Source of the DNA: Streptomyces sp. Mut1
Lineage (GTDB): Bacteria; Actinomycetota; Actinomycetes; Streptomycetales; Streptomycetaceae
Reading direction: 5' to 3'
Assembly (NCBI RefSeq): GCF_030719295.1
Contig: NZ_CP120997.1
Coordinates: 2,294,001-2,358,000, forward strand
DNA: 64,000 nucleotides
Shown here in pieces: positions 19,258-27,827 of this stretch; positions within the stretch are counted from its first letter, which is position 1, and each line of letters opens with the position of its first letter. Below the pieces are notes generated by a model, which did no database searches, was not told where the DNA came from, and saw nothing but the letters and a program-made list of their open reading frames with translations. The position numbers were made by a program, and so were the translations under genes.

Positions 19258-19977
19258 TCAGTTCGTGGTCTCGGGCCGGGCCGCCTTCTGCCACGGGTAG
19301 GTGGTGTGCTGCCGGGGGTCCCGAGCCGTGATGGCCTCCGGCGGTGTCCGGTCCCCGCCCGGCGCGTCCGGGGCCTCCGGTTCCCCGCCCCGGCCGGCCG
19401 GGCGTCCGGGCCGGGCCGCCGGCTCGTCCGTCGTCCAGTGCCGCAGCGCCCCGGCCTCCATGTCGATCTGTGCGTTCAGCGTCGACAGGTCGTCGTCGGC
19501 GAACTGACGGGCCCGGTCCCGGGCGGCCCAGCGCAGCGAATCGGCGGACCCGGTGATCCGCTCGGTGCGTTCCTTCAGGCCCGGCAGCCGGGCCGCGACC
19601 GTCGCCTTGTCCGGCTCGCGCTCCAGCGCCTTCAGCTCCTCGTCCAGCTCCCGGCCGTGCACCCCGAGCCGCTCGAACAGGCCCAGGGACTCCGAGAGCG
19701 AGGCGTCCTCCGCCAGACCCGCCCGCAGCGCCTCCTGCGTGGCACGCATCGACGTACGCAGCGAGAGGCGGAGCTGCGCCAGCTCGGCGCCCACGCCCAG
19801 CTGTCCGTAGCTCTTCGCCCGCAGGGTGGTGTCCTCGACGGTGCGGCGGGCCTGCGTGATCGTCCGGTCCACGCCGCGCTTGGCCGCCCCGACGGCCTTG
19901 ACGGTCGCGTAGACGCCCAGAGCCATGAAGGCGACGACGAGCAGCCCCAGGATCAGGATCACGGCTTCCACTCCCAT
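19258..19977 (-). CDS. Membrane-anchored coiled-coil protein of unknown function
   Basis: 239 residues. An N-terminal transmembrane segment (AVILILGLLVVAFMALGVYA, residues 5-24) is followed by about 150 residues of charged, helix-forming sequence with heptad-like spacing and a Pro/Gly/Arg-rich tail ending TTYPWQKAARPETTN. The topology suggests a single-pass protein with a cytoplasmic coiled coil. Not recognised beyond that. ATG 19977 is preceded by GAGGGGCGCTC, an acceptable ribosome-binding site. A strong terminator separates it from leuS, so it has its own promoter. Confidence 0.8.
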   Translation of the reverse strand: MGVEAVILILGLLVVAFMALGVYATVKAVGAAKRGVDRTITQARRTVEDTTLRAKSYGQLGVGAELAQLRLSLRTSMRATQEALRAGLAEDASLSESLGLFERLGVHGRELDEELKALEREPDKATVAARLPGLKERTERITGSADSLRWAARDRARQFADDDLSTLNAQIDMEAGALRHWTTDEPAARPGRPAGRGGEPEAPDAPGGDRTPPEAITARDPRQHTTYPWQKAARPETTN

Positions 19978-20044
19978 GAGCGCCCCTCGGATCGTGTGAC
20001 GGCCTCCGGCACGCGTTCACCGGTCGCCTCCACCGTAAACGCAA

Positions 20045-20085
20045 CGGGCAGGTTGGGGGTCCTGTCCGAACCCCCAACCTGCCCG
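20045..20085 (-). terminator. Intrinsic terminator after leuS
   Basis: Perfect 15-bp stem (CGGGCAGGTTGGGGG and CCCCCAACCTGCCCG) with an 11-nt loop, 40 bp beyond the leuS stop on the reverse strand. Confidence 0.9.
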
Positions 20086-20124
20086 TAGGGGAAAGCCCTC
20101 ACGCCTTCCCCACCGCGGCCGTGG

Positions 20125-22998
20125 CTATGCGGGAACGATGTTCACCAGCTTCGGCGCCCGGACGATCACCTTGCGGATACCGGCCCCGTCCAGCGCGGCG
20201 ACGACGGCCGGATCGGCCAGGGCCAGTGCCTCCAGCTCCGCGTCCGTGACCGACGGGGAGATCTCCAGGCGCGCCTTGACCTTGCCCTTGATCTGCACCA
20301 CGCAGGTCACGGTCTCGTCCACGACGTACGCCGGGTCGGCCACCGGGAAGTCCTGGTGCACGACCGACTCCGTGTGGCCCAGCCGGTGCCACAGCTCCTC
20401 GGCGATGTGCGGGGCCAGCGGCGCCACCAGCAGCACCAGGGCCTCGGCGACGGAGCGGGGCAGCGGGCCGCCCGCCTTCGTCAGGTGGTTGTTCAGCTCG
20501 GTGACCTTGGCGATGGCCGTGTTGAAACGCATGCCGGCCATGTCGCCGCCGACGCCGTCGATCGCCTTGTGCAGCGCGCGCAGCGTGTCCTCGCCGGGCT
20601 CGCCGTCCACGACGGTGACCTCGCCGGTCTCCTCGTCGACGATGTTGCGCCACAGCCGCTGCAGCAGCCTGTACTGGCCGACGACCGCACGCGTGTCCCA
20701 GGGCCGCGACACGTCCAGGGGACCCATCGCCATCTCGTACAGACGCAGGGTGTCCGCGCCGTACTCGCCGCAGATCTCGTCGGGCGTCACGGCGTTCTTC
20801 AGGGACTTGCCCATCTTGCCCAGGACGCGGGAGACCTTCTCGCCCTGGTAGTAGTAGGCCCCGTCGCGCTCCTCGACCTCGGCCGCCGGGACCGCGATGC
20901 CACGGCTGTCCCGGTAGACGAACGCCTGGATCATGCCCTGGTTGTACAGCTTGTGGAACGGCTCGGCGGACGAGACGTGGCCCAGGTCGTGCAGCACCTT
21001 GGACCAGAAGCGGGCGTACAGCAGGTGCAGAACGGCGTGCTCCGCACCGCCCACGTACAGGTCGACGCCCCCGGTCGGCTGCCCCTCGCGCGGGCCCATC
21101 CAGTACTCCTCGATCGCCGGGTCGACCAGCTTCTCGGAGTTGTTCGGATCCAGGTAGCGCAGCTCGTACCAGCAGGAACCGGCCCAGTTGGGCATGGTGT
21201 TCGTCTCGCGGCGGTACTTCTTCGGGCCGGCGCCGTCGCCCAGGTCCAGCGTGACGTCGACCCAGTCGGCGTTGCGCGACAGCGGGGTCTCGGGCTGGGT
21301 GTCGGCGTCGTCCGGGTCGAAGGTGCGCGGCGAGTAGTCGTCGACCTCGGGCAGCTCCAGCGGCAGCATCGACTCGGGCAGCGGGTGGGCGATGCCCTCC
21401 TCGTCGTACACGATCGGGAAGGGCTCGCCCCAGTAGCGCTGGCGGCTGAACAGCCAGTCGCGCAGCCGGAAGTTGACGGTGCCCTCGCCGACGCCGTGCT
21501 CCTTCAGCCACTCGGTGATCCGGGCCTTGGCCTCGGTGACGCCCAGGCCGTTCAGGGATGCCTCGTCGTTGGCGGAGTTCACCAGCTTCGCGTCGTACGA
21601 ACCGAAGGCGTCCTGCCACGTCGAGGCATCCGTGCCGCGGTCGTCGGACGGCTCGACCACACAGCGCATCGGCAGCTCGAAGGCGCGCGCGAAGGCGAAG
21701 TCGCGCGCGTCGTGCGCCGGTACGGCCATGATCGCGCCGGTGCCGTAGCCCATCAGGACGTAGTCGGCGATGAAGACGGGGATCTTCTCGCCGCTGACGG
21801 GATTGGTGGCGTACGCGCCGGTGAAGACGCCCGTCTTGTCCTTGGCCTCGGCCTGCCGCTCGACGTCGGACTTGGCCGCCGCCTGCTTGCGGTACGCGGT
21901 GACCGCCTCGGCCGGGGAGGCGTGGCCGCCCGTCCAGACCGGGTGCGTGCCCTCGGGCCAGGCGGCGGGGATGATCCGCTCGACCAGCTCGTGCTCCGGC
22001 GCCAGCACCATGTACGTGGCGCCGAACAGGGTGTCCTGGCGGGTGGTGAAGACGGTGATGCTGCCCGCGCCGTCGACCGGGAAGTCGACCCGCGCACCCT
22101 CGGAACGGCCGATCCAGTTGCGCTGCTGCAGCTTGATGGCCTCGGGCCAGTCCAGCCCGTCCAGATCGTTCAGCAGCCGGTCGGCGTAGGCCGTGATGCG
22201 CATGTTCCACTGGCGCAGCTTGGCCTTGAAGACGGGGAAGTTGCCGCGCTCGGAGCGGCCGTCCGCGGTGACCTCCTCGTTGGCCAGGACGGTGCCCAGG
22301 CCGGGCGACCAGTTGACCGGGGCGTCGGAGGCGTAGGCCAGCCGGTAGTCACCCAGCAGGTCCGCGCGCTCGGCGGCGCTCAGCTCGCTCCAGTCACGGC
22401 CGTCCGGGGTGGCGCGCTCGCCGCTCTCGAACTGGGCGACCAGCTCGGCGATCGGCCGGGCCCGGTCCGCCTCGGTGTCGTACCAGGAGTTGAAGATCTG
22501 CAGGAAGATCCACTGGGTCCACTTGTAGTACTCGGACTCGATCGTGGCGAACGAGCGGCGCTTGTCGTGGCCCAGGCCCAGCCGGCGCAGCTGCGCCGTC
22601 ATGTTCTCGATGTTGGCCTCGGTCGAGATCCGCGGGTGGGTGCCGGTCTGGACGGCGTACTGCTCCGCGGGCAGGCCGAAGGCGTCGAAGCCCAGGGTGT
22701 GCAGGACGTTGTGGCCGGTCATCCGCTGGTGGCGGGCGAAGACATCGGTGGCGATGTAGCCCAGCGGGTGGCCGACGTGCAGCCCCGCACCCGAGGGGTA
22801 CGGGAACATGTCCATGATGAACTTCTTCGGCTTGGCGGCCAGCTCCGGGTCGCCCGCCAGGTCACCGGTCGGGTTGGGCGCCTCGTACGTGCCCTCGGCG
22901 TCCCAGAAGTCCTGCCAGCGTGCCTCGATGTCGGCGGCCATCGCTGCCGTATAGCGGTGCGTCGCAGCGACGTCGGCTGCGGAATTCGTCTCGCTCAT
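20125..22998 (-). CDS. leuS: Leucyl-tRNA synthetase
   Basis: 957 residues of class I aminoacyl-tRNA synthetase. The HIGH motif appears as HVGHPLGY, the KMSKS motif as KMGKSLKN, and the CP1 editing domain with [13 protein letters not shown] lies between them. It charges tRNA-Leu. The start is taken as ATG 22998 (MSETNSAAD), which matches family length; an in-frame ATG 27 nt upstream is possible. The 5' region carries a leucine-rich leader peptide and a terminator, so expression probably responds to leucyl-tRNA level. Confidence 0.96.
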   Translation of the reverse strand: MSETNSAADVAATHRYTAAMAADIEARWQDFWDAEGTYEAPNPTGDLAGDPELAAKPKKFIMDMFPYPSGAGLHVGHPLGYIATDVFARHQRMTGHNVLHTLGFDAFGLPAEQYAVQTGTHPRISTEANIENMTAQLRRLGLGHDKRRSFATIESEYYKWTQWIFLQIFNSWYDTEADRARPIAELVAQFESGERATPDGRDWSELSAAERADLLGDYRLAYASDAPVNWSPGLGTVLANEEVTADGRSERGNFPVFKAKLRQWNMRITAYADRLLNDLDGLDWPEAIKLQQRNWIGRSEGARVDFPVDGAGSITVFTTRQDTLFGATYMVLAPEHELVERIIPAAWPEGTHPVWTGGHASPAEAVTAYRKQAAAKSDVERQAEAKDKTGVFTGAYATNPVSGEKIPVFIADYVLMGYGTGAIMAVPAHDARDFAFARAFELPMRCVVEPSDDRGTDASTWQDAFGSYDAKLVNSANDEASLNGLGVTEAKARITEWLKEHGVGEGTVNFRLRDWLFSRQRYWGEPFPIVYDEEGIAHPLPESMLPLELPEVDDYSPRTFDPDDADTQPETPLSRNADWVDVTLDLGDGAGPKKYRRETNTMPNWAGSCWYELRYLDPNNSEKLVDPAIEEYWMGPREGQPTGGVDLYVGGAEHAVLHLLYARFWSKVLHDLGHVSSAEPFHKLYNQGMIQAFVYRDSRGIAVPAAEVEERDGAYYYQGEKVSRVLGKMGKSLKNAVTPDEICGEYGADTLRLYEMAMGPLDVSRPWDTRAVVGQYRLLQRLWRNIVDEETGEVTVVDGEPGEDTLRALHKAIDGVGGDMAGMRFNTAIAKVTELNNHLTKAGGPLPRSVAEALVLLVAPLAPHIAEELWHRLGHTESVVHQDFPVADPAYVVDETVTCVVQIKGKVKARLEISPSVTDAELEALALADPAVVAALDGAGIRKVIVRAPKLVNIVPA

Positions 22999-23064
22999 GA
23001 TCCTCAAAGCTCCATCGATCGTCATCTGCCGGCGCCCACGTTTACGGACACTCGTCCACGGAAA

Positions 23065-23090
23065 CGAAAAATCCCCTCGCACAGGAGGGG
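23065..23090 (-). terminator. Attenuator-type terminator in the leuS leader
   Basis: On the reverse strand CCCCTC-CTGTGC-GAGGGG is followed by ATTTTTCG, a 6-bp GC stem with a five-T run. That is unusually canonical for Streptomyces. It lies between the leader peptide and the leuS start, about 67 nt before the ATG, so it would terminate transcription inside the leader rather than at a gene end. Confidence 0.75.
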
Positions 23091-23135
23091 ACGCCGCGCC
23101 GATGCCGACCAGGCATTCTCACCGGTCGGGACTGA

Positions 23136-23174
23136 TCAGCGCGGCTCGCTAAGCAGAAGGCCTACGGCACGCAT
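23136..23174 (-). CDS. Putative leuS leader peptide (Leu-Leu-Leu)
   Basis: A 12-codon ORF on the reverse strand encoding MRAVGLLLSEPR then TGA. Codons 6-8 are CTT CTG CTT; CTT is rare in Streptomyces, so two of them around CTG in such a short ORF is striking. TACCCT ends 6 nt before the ATG, so the transcript may be leaderless. Downstream are mutually exclusive pairings (CCGACC/GGTCGG at 23105-23129, ATGCC/GGCAT at 23102-23116) and then a T-run terminator. This is the arrangement of ribosome-mediated attenuation. Function is inferred, not shown. Confidence 0.7.
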   Translation of the reverse strand: MRAVGLLLSEPR

Positions 23175-23241
23175 GGCGTCAGGGTACCGCACGGACCCGG
23201 TCCACCTCCGGGCGGTTGTCCCCGCCGGACTCCGCGCACAC

Positions 23242-23282
23242 GGAACAGCGGGCCATCCGAACCGGATGACCCGCTGTGTTCC
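23242..23282 (-). terminator. Terminator after the first tRNA-Ala
   Basis: GGAACAGCGGG pairs with CCCGCTGTGTTCC (one bulge), with an inner ATCCG/CGGAT stem, 11 bp beyond the 3' end of the leftward tRNA gene and upstream of the leuS leader. Confidence 0.8.
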
Positions 23283-23292
23283 TTCTTCACTG

Positions 23293-23365
<73 letters not shown>

Positions 23366-23479
23366 TCGTTGCGCCGCCCGGTCTCCCTGGCGACATCGAG
23401 AACAGTACCGGTCACCCCGGCCGTCCACCAAATCGATTCCGGTCCATCCGGTTTTCACCGGCCGGAGGCGGGGAAGCCG

Positions 23480-23713
23480 TCACGCCGTGGCGAAGGAGTA
23501 GAAGCGTTTGAGGGTGCAGTGCTCCTCCAGGAGCCGGCCGTAGATCGGCTCCCCCTCCAGTTCCCGGTAGGTCTCGATGGGGTCGCCCTTTATGATCAGC
23601 GCCCGCGCGCACTCCTCGCACCAGTACTGGTAGTCGGCGTTGACGGGGTCCATGTCCCTGACGATGGGCGTACCGCTGCCGCACCAGTCGCACTTCCGCC
23701 TGTGTGCACCCAT
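23480..23713 (-). CDS. Small zinc-ribbon-like protein
   Basis: 77 residues from ATG 23713 with two CxxC pairs (CDWC at about residues 8-11 and CEEC at 32-35), a likely four-cysteine metal site, and a C-terminal YGRLLEEHCTLKRFYSF. Function unknown. It lies directly upstream of the first tRNA-Ala on the same strand and may be co-transcribed with it. A 132-bp gap with no evident gene separates it from the end of the MFS gene. Confidence 0.8.
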   Translation of the reverse strand: MGAHRRKCDWCGSGTPIVRDMDPVNADYQYWCEECARALIIKGDPIETYRELEGEPIYGRLLEEHCTLKRFYSFATA

Positions 23714-23846
23714 GGGTCAGCTCCGGCTCCGGCGGACGAGTGGCGGCTTCGGGACCTCGTGGCGGCTCCCAGGCATCGCGCACACCCTCCCGTTCGGTCC
23801 GTCGCCCCCTCCGGCGGTCCGATTCTGCCATGACCCCGCGACACGG

Positions 23847-25325
23847 TCAGCCCGCCGCAGTCCGCACCGGCCGCCGTCGCCGTACGAACCCCGCCGCGGC
23901 ACCCACGCACGCGGCCCCCGCCAGCACCAGCTCGCACACCCACAGCGCCTCCCCCGACGCGTGCGGCCCAGGCACCGCAAGGCGGTTGAGGTAGAGCGTG
24001 CCGACCGTCGCGACACCGATGACCTGGCCCAGCTGCGTCACGGTGACCAGGACGCCACTGGCGTCGGCGGCGTCCTGCGGCCGTACGTTCGCCAGGGCAC
24101 CCGCGAGGTTCGGGCTGAACGCGAGCGCCATGCCCGCCCCCATGAGCAGGAAACCCGCGTACAGCACGGCACCCCCGCCTCCACCGCTCCGCAGCGCGAG
24201 CCCGACGAGCGCGGCACCGGCCGCCATCAGGACGAAGCCGCCGGGAACCAGCGCGCTCCGGAGCCCGGCGGGCCACCGCCGCCAGGTCAGCCCGGCCGCG
24301 CCGAAGACCACCGCGGTCGGCGCGCACATCAGCCCCGAGCGCAGCGCCGAGTATCCGAGACCGCCCTGGAGGTGCAGGGTCAGCGTGAAGAGGAAGCCCG
24401 CGTTGGCGGCCATCACCAGCAGGATGCGCAGGGCGGCCAGGGAGATTCCGGGCAACCGGAGCACACGGGGCGCGATCAGGGGCGCACCGCCGCGCGCGGC
24501 GAGCCTCGTCTCGTACAGCACGAAGCCGGTGAGGACCGCCGCGCAGGCGAGCAGGCTGATCCAGGTCCAGTCCGGCCAGCCCAGCTCCTGGCCGAGCACC
24601 AGCGGGACGGTCAGCAGGGTGACCCCCACGGCGAGCACGACGAGCCCCACCGGGTCGAAGCCGCGCGCCCGCGCCTCCTGCCTGGCCCGCCCGGTACGGG
24701 GTTCGCCCGGCAGCACCCGGACGCCGAGCCACAGCAGGGCCAGCCCGATCGGCACGTTGACCAGGAAGACCGGCCGCCAGCCCGCCCCGAACAGGTCGGC
24801 GCTCACCAGCACCCCGCCGACCACCTGTCCCGCCGCTGCCCCGACGGCCAGGACGGCGCTGTAGGCACCGATCGCGCGGACCCTGGCCGCCCCGGTGAAG
24901 TGCTGCTGGATCAGGCTGAGCACCTGCGGGATCATCACCGCGGCGCCCGCCCCCTGGATCACCCGGAAGGCGATCAACTGGCCCTCCCCCGACGCCAGTC
25001 CGCAGGCCAGCGAGGCCGCGGTGAACACCGCGAGCCCGGCCAGATGCGCGCGGCCGTGCCCGAACACGCCCCCGAGCCGGGCGCCGGCGACGAGCAGGAC
25101 GGCGTACGAGATGGTGTATCCGGCCACGACGAGCTGCAATCCGGCCGCGGAGGCGCCGAGTTCGGCGCGGATGGTCGGGGCGGCGACATTCACGATGAAG
25201 AGATCGAGCATGGCCATGAACTGGGCCGTCAGCACGACGGCGAGCAGCCGGCCGGGTCCCTTGTCAGTGGTGGGGTCTTTACTGGTGACGGAACGTGAGG
25301 CCGTCGTCTCGGATGTCGCGGTCAT
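23847..25325 (-). CDS. MFS drug/metabolite exporter (DHA2 type)
   Basis: 492 residues from ATG 25325 (MTATSETTASRSVTSKD) with about 14 hydrophobic segments. It carries the DHA2 antiporter features LDLFIVNVAAPTI in TM1, GARLGGVFGHGRAH (motif A region) and GAGAAVMIPQVLSLI (motif C region). It should export small molecules by proton antiport; the substrate is unknown. The frame is open far upstream, but similarity begins here and TTGAGG precedes the ATG. A divergent XRE-type regulator starts 102 bp away and probably controls it. Confidence 0.88.
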   Translation of the reverse strand: MTATSETTASRSVTSKDPTTDKGPGRLLAVVLTAQFMAMLDLFIVNVAAPTIRAELGASAAGLQLVVAGYTISYAVLLVAGARLGGVFGHGRAHLAGLAVFTAASLACGLASGEGQLIAFRVIQGAGAAVMIPQVLSLIQQHFTGAARVRAIGAYSAVLAVGAAAGQVVGGVLVSADLFGAGWRPVFLVNVPIGLALLWLGVRVLPGEPRTGRARQEARARGFDPVGLVVLAVGVTLLTVPLVLGQELGWPDWTWISLLACAAVLTGFVLYETRLAARGGAPLIAPRVLRLPGISLAALRILLVMAANAGFLFTLTLHLQGGLGYSALRSGLMCAPTAVVFGAAGLTWRRWPAGLRSALVPGGFVLMAAGAALVGLALRSGGGGGAVLYAGFLLMGAGMALAFSPNLAGALANVRPQDAADASGVLVTVTQLGQVIGVATVGTLYLNRLAVPGPHASGEALWVCELVLAGAACVGAAAGFVRRRRPVRTAAG

Positions 25326-25427
25326 GGCCTCAAGGCTGGTGCCGGGCTCATACGGGTAACGAGAGCCCGTTGATGCTGGTACTGGCAGCACCTGGCAACA
25401 CCCGGGTGAAGCACCGACGATGGGGGC

Positions 25428-26390
25428 GTGACGACGGTGACGACACAACAGCACACACGACGGGACACCCAGGCCGGGCGCGGCCGGGACGGACACGGAC
25501 CGGCGCCCGGCCGGCGGCCCGAGCTCGCCGCCTTCCTGCGCAGCCGCCGGGCACGCGTGACCCCGGCCGACGTGGGCATGCCGCCGGGGCTGCGGCGCCG
25601 CACTCCGGGGCTGCGCCGCGAGGAGGTGGCCCAGCTCTCCGGCGTCGGCGTCACCTGGTACACCTGGCTGGAACAGGGCCGCCCGATCAACGCGTCCCCG
25701 CAGGTCCTGGACGCGGTGGCGCGGACGCTGCGGCTGGACCCGCCCGAGCGCGAGCACCTCTACCAACTGGCCGGGGTCGCCTTCATTCCGGGCCGGGAGT
25801 CCGACACGCTGGAGGTCGGCGAGGAGATCCAGGGCATCATCGACGCGCTCGACCCGCACCCGGCGGTCGTCTACAACGCGCGCTACGACGTGCTGGCGAC
25901 CAACGCCGCCTACCGAGACCTCTTCGGCGTCCCCCACATGGACGAGACCCGGGCGCGCAACGTGCTGTGGACGCTGTTCACGACGCCGGAGCGGACCTGC
26001 CCGGTCGTCCACCGCACCCAGGAGCTGCCCCTGATGGTGGCGACCCTGCGCAGTGGCTACGGACGCCATGCGGGCGAGCCGGCCTGGGAGTCGTTCATCG
26101 AGGCGCTCTCGGCGGCCAGCCCGTACTTCACGAAGCTGTGGCGCAGCGGGGACGTCGTCCCGCCGGGGCGGCGCGTGAAGACCTTCCGGCACTGGGCGGT
26201 GACCGGCGACATACGGCTGACGTCGGTCTCCCTGACCGTCAACGGACTGCCCGAGTGCCGGATCGTCGCGTACACACCGGCCGACGAGGACAGCGTGGGG
26301 CGGCTGGCGACGCTGCGCACGCGCCGTCGGGGGCCGTGCGGGACGGGGGCCCGGGAAGGGGGCGCGGCAAGCAGAAATCCCGCCCCCTGA
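25428..26390 (+). CDS. XRE-family regulator with MmyB-like ligand-binding domain
   Basis: 320 residues from GTG 25428 with GGGGG just upstream. A helix-turn-helix (about residues 55-110: LRREEVAQLSGVGVTWYTWLEQG, SPQVLDAVARTLRLDPPER) is followed by a PAS-like MmyB domain (about 125-290: ALDPHPAVVYNARYDVLATN, FRHWAVTGDIRLTSVSLTV). MmyB-type regulators often sit next to and control a divergent transporter or oxidoreductase, as with the MFS gene here. Some bind fatty acids (family knowledge). The 3' end of the gene overlaps the stem of the terminator belonging to the opposite-strand tRNA. Confidence 0.88.
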   Translation: MTTVTTQQHTRRDTQAGRGRDGHGPAPGRRPELAAFLRSRRARVTPADVGMPPGLRRRTPGLRREEVAQLSGVGVTWYTWLEQGRPINASPQVLDAVARTLRLDPPEREHLYQLAGVAFIPGRESDTLEVGEEIQGIIDALDPHPAVVYNARYDVLATNAAYRDLFGVPHMDETRARNVLWTLFTTPERTCPVVHRTQELPLMVATLRSGYGRHAGEPAWESFIEALSAASPYFTKLWRSGDVVPPGRRVKTFRHWAVTGDIRLTSVSLTVNGLPECRIVAYTPADEDSVGRLATLRTRRRGPCGTGAREGGAASRNPAP

Positions 26391-26407
26391 CCGGGGACGG
26401 GATTTCC
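26374..26407 (-). terminator. Terminator after the second tRNA-Ala
   Basis: GAAATCCCGCCCC pairs with GGGGACGGGATTTCC (near-perfect), starting 6 bp beyond the tRNA 3' end. It may serve both strands because the rightward XRE gene ends within it. Confidence 0.8.
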
Positions 26408-26412
26408 GATTG

Positions 26413-26485
<73 letters not shown>

Positions 26486-26602
26486 GCTGTCCGCTGTGTT
26501 TCCCTGCGCTTCCGCGCTGCGAACAAGAAGAACTCTAGCCTGTGACCAGCCGGAAAGTGAAATCCGGCCGCGGCCTCCCGGAGGCGGTCCGGGGAGGACC
26601 GG

Positions 26603-27256
26603 TCAGGCGTCGTCGCCGAGCACCGGCTGAGGCAGGGTGCCCGCGTTGTGCTCCAGCAGACGCCAGCCGCGGGCGCCCTCGCCCAGCACGGACCAGCAGC
26701 AGTTGGAGAGCCCGCCGAGCCCCTCCCAGTGGTGCGCCTCCAGGCCCAGCAGCCGGCCGATGGTGGTCCGGATGGTGCCGCCGTGGCTGACGACGACGAG
26801 CGTGCCGTCGTCGGGCAGTTTGTCGGCGTGCGCGAGCACCACGGGGGCGGCCCGGTCGGCGACCTCGGTCTCCAGCTCGCCGCCGCCGCGCCGCACGGGC
26901 TCGCCGCGCTTCCAGGCGGCGTACTGCTCGCCGTAGCGCTCCACGATCTCCTCGTGGGTCAGGCCCTGCCAGGCGCCCGCGTACGTCTCACGCAGCCCCG
27001 GGTCGTACGTGACGTCGAGCCCGGTGACCGCGGCGAGCTCGGCGGCCGTGGCCGCGGCCCGCCGCAGGTCGGAGGCCACAATCGTGTCCGGCTTCAGCGA
27101 GGCGAGCAGCCGGGCGGCCCGTCGGGCCTGGGCGAAGCCGGACTCGGTGAGATCGATGTCCGTCGAGCCCTGGAAGCGGCGCTCCAGGTTCCACGCGGTC
27201 TGGCCGTGCCGCCAGAGGACGATCCTGCGGCCCCTGCCGCTTCTGCTGCCGTTCAG
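26603..27256 (-). CDS. Histidine phosphatase superfamily (phosphoglycerate mutase-like), CTG start
   Basis: 217 residues of the phosphoglycerate-mutase-like superfamily. The phospho-histidine motif IVLWRHGQTAWN lies at about residues 12-23 and the second catalytic histidine in VVSHGGTIRTTIG. The substrate is unknown. The catalytic motif lies upstream of the first in-frame ATG/GTG/TTG (27079), so the gene must start earlier. The only fitting codon is CTG at 27256, whose last two bases plus A form the rsfS stop (CTGA overlap). GGAAGGGG lies about 8 nt upstream. This mirrors the usual GTGA/ATGA coupling, with C in place of G or A. Confidence 0.85.
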   Translation of the reverse strand: MNGSRSGRGRRIVLWRHGQTAWNLERRFQGSTDIDLTESGFAQARRAARLLASLKPDTIVASDLRRAAATAAELAAVTGLDVTYDPGLRETYAGAWQGLTHEEIVERYGEQYAAWKRGEPVRRGGGELETEVADRAAPVVLAHADKLPDDGTLVVVSHGGTIRTTIGRLLGLEAHHWEGLGGLSNCCWSVLGEGARGWRLLEHNAGTLPQPVLGDDA

Positions 27257-27684
27257 TGCTGGTCCCCTTCCGTACCGCCGTTGAGCTCCGCGTGCTCAGC
27301 GGCCTTGCCGCGGGTCTTCACCGCGTCCTCGGGCAGAGCGATCTCGGGGCAGTCCTTCCAGAGCCGCTCCAGCGCGTAGAAGACGCGCTCCTCGCTGTGC
27401 TGGACGTGGATGACGATGTCGACGTAGTCGAGGAGGATCCACCGGGCGTCGCGGTCGCCCTCGCGGCGGACCGGCTTGGCGCCGAGCTCCTTCTGGAGCC
27501 GCTCCTCGATCTCGTCGACGATCGACTTGACCTGGCGGTCGTTGGGGGCCGAGGCCAGCAGGAATGCGTCGGTGATCGACAGCACATCGCTGACGTCGTA
27601 CGCGATGATGTCGTGCGCGAGCCGGTCGGCGGCCGCCTGCGCGGCGGCGTTGATGAGCTCGATGGAGCGGTCCGTGGCGGTCAC
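27253..27684 (-). CDS. rsfS: Ribosomal silencing factor RsfS
   Basis: 143 residues of the RsfS/Iojap family: LAHDIIAYDVSDVLSITDAFLLASAPNDRQVKSI, then GDRDARWILLDYVDIVIHVQH. RsfS binds L14 of the 50S subunit and blocks subunit joining in poor conditions. It starts with GTG 27684 and is coupled to the histidine phosphatase gene. It is preceded by the LCP-like gene, from which a perfect terminator separates it. Confidence 0.94.
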   Translation of the reverse strand: MTATDRSIELINAAAQAAADRLAHDIIAYDVSDVLSITDAFLLASAPNDRQVKSIVDEIEERLQKELGAKPVRREGDRDARWILLDYVDIVIHVQHSEERVFYALERLWKDCPEIALPEDAVKTRGKAAEHAELNGGTEGDQH

Positions 27685-27780
27685 AAGCAGGCTTTCGTCG
27701 TCGGTCGGATAGACCCCTAGGGTCTCACGGGGAACCGACAGTCCACGCAGTCGTATTCCGGGGAGGCCCGGAAGCCTCTC

Positions 27781-27822
27781 GCGGGGAGGGCCGGGGCCGA
27801 GCCCGGCCCCGGCCCTCCCCGC
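27781..27822 (-). terminator. Strong terminator after the LytR/LCP-like gene
   Basis: Perfect 18-bp stem (GCGGGGAGGGCCGGGGCC and its complement) with a 6-nt loop, starting 6 bp beyond the stop codon. Confidence 0.9.
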
Positions 27823-27827
27823 CGCGG

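Noticed and set aside
19154..19260. CRISPR-like array
   Set aside because: The repeat is a simple 5-bp tandem without spacers.
22990..23174. T-box riboswitch upstream of leuS
   Set aside because: No T-box core (TGGNACC) or specifier stem could be found; a leader ORF with Leu codons and a T-run terminator explains the region better.
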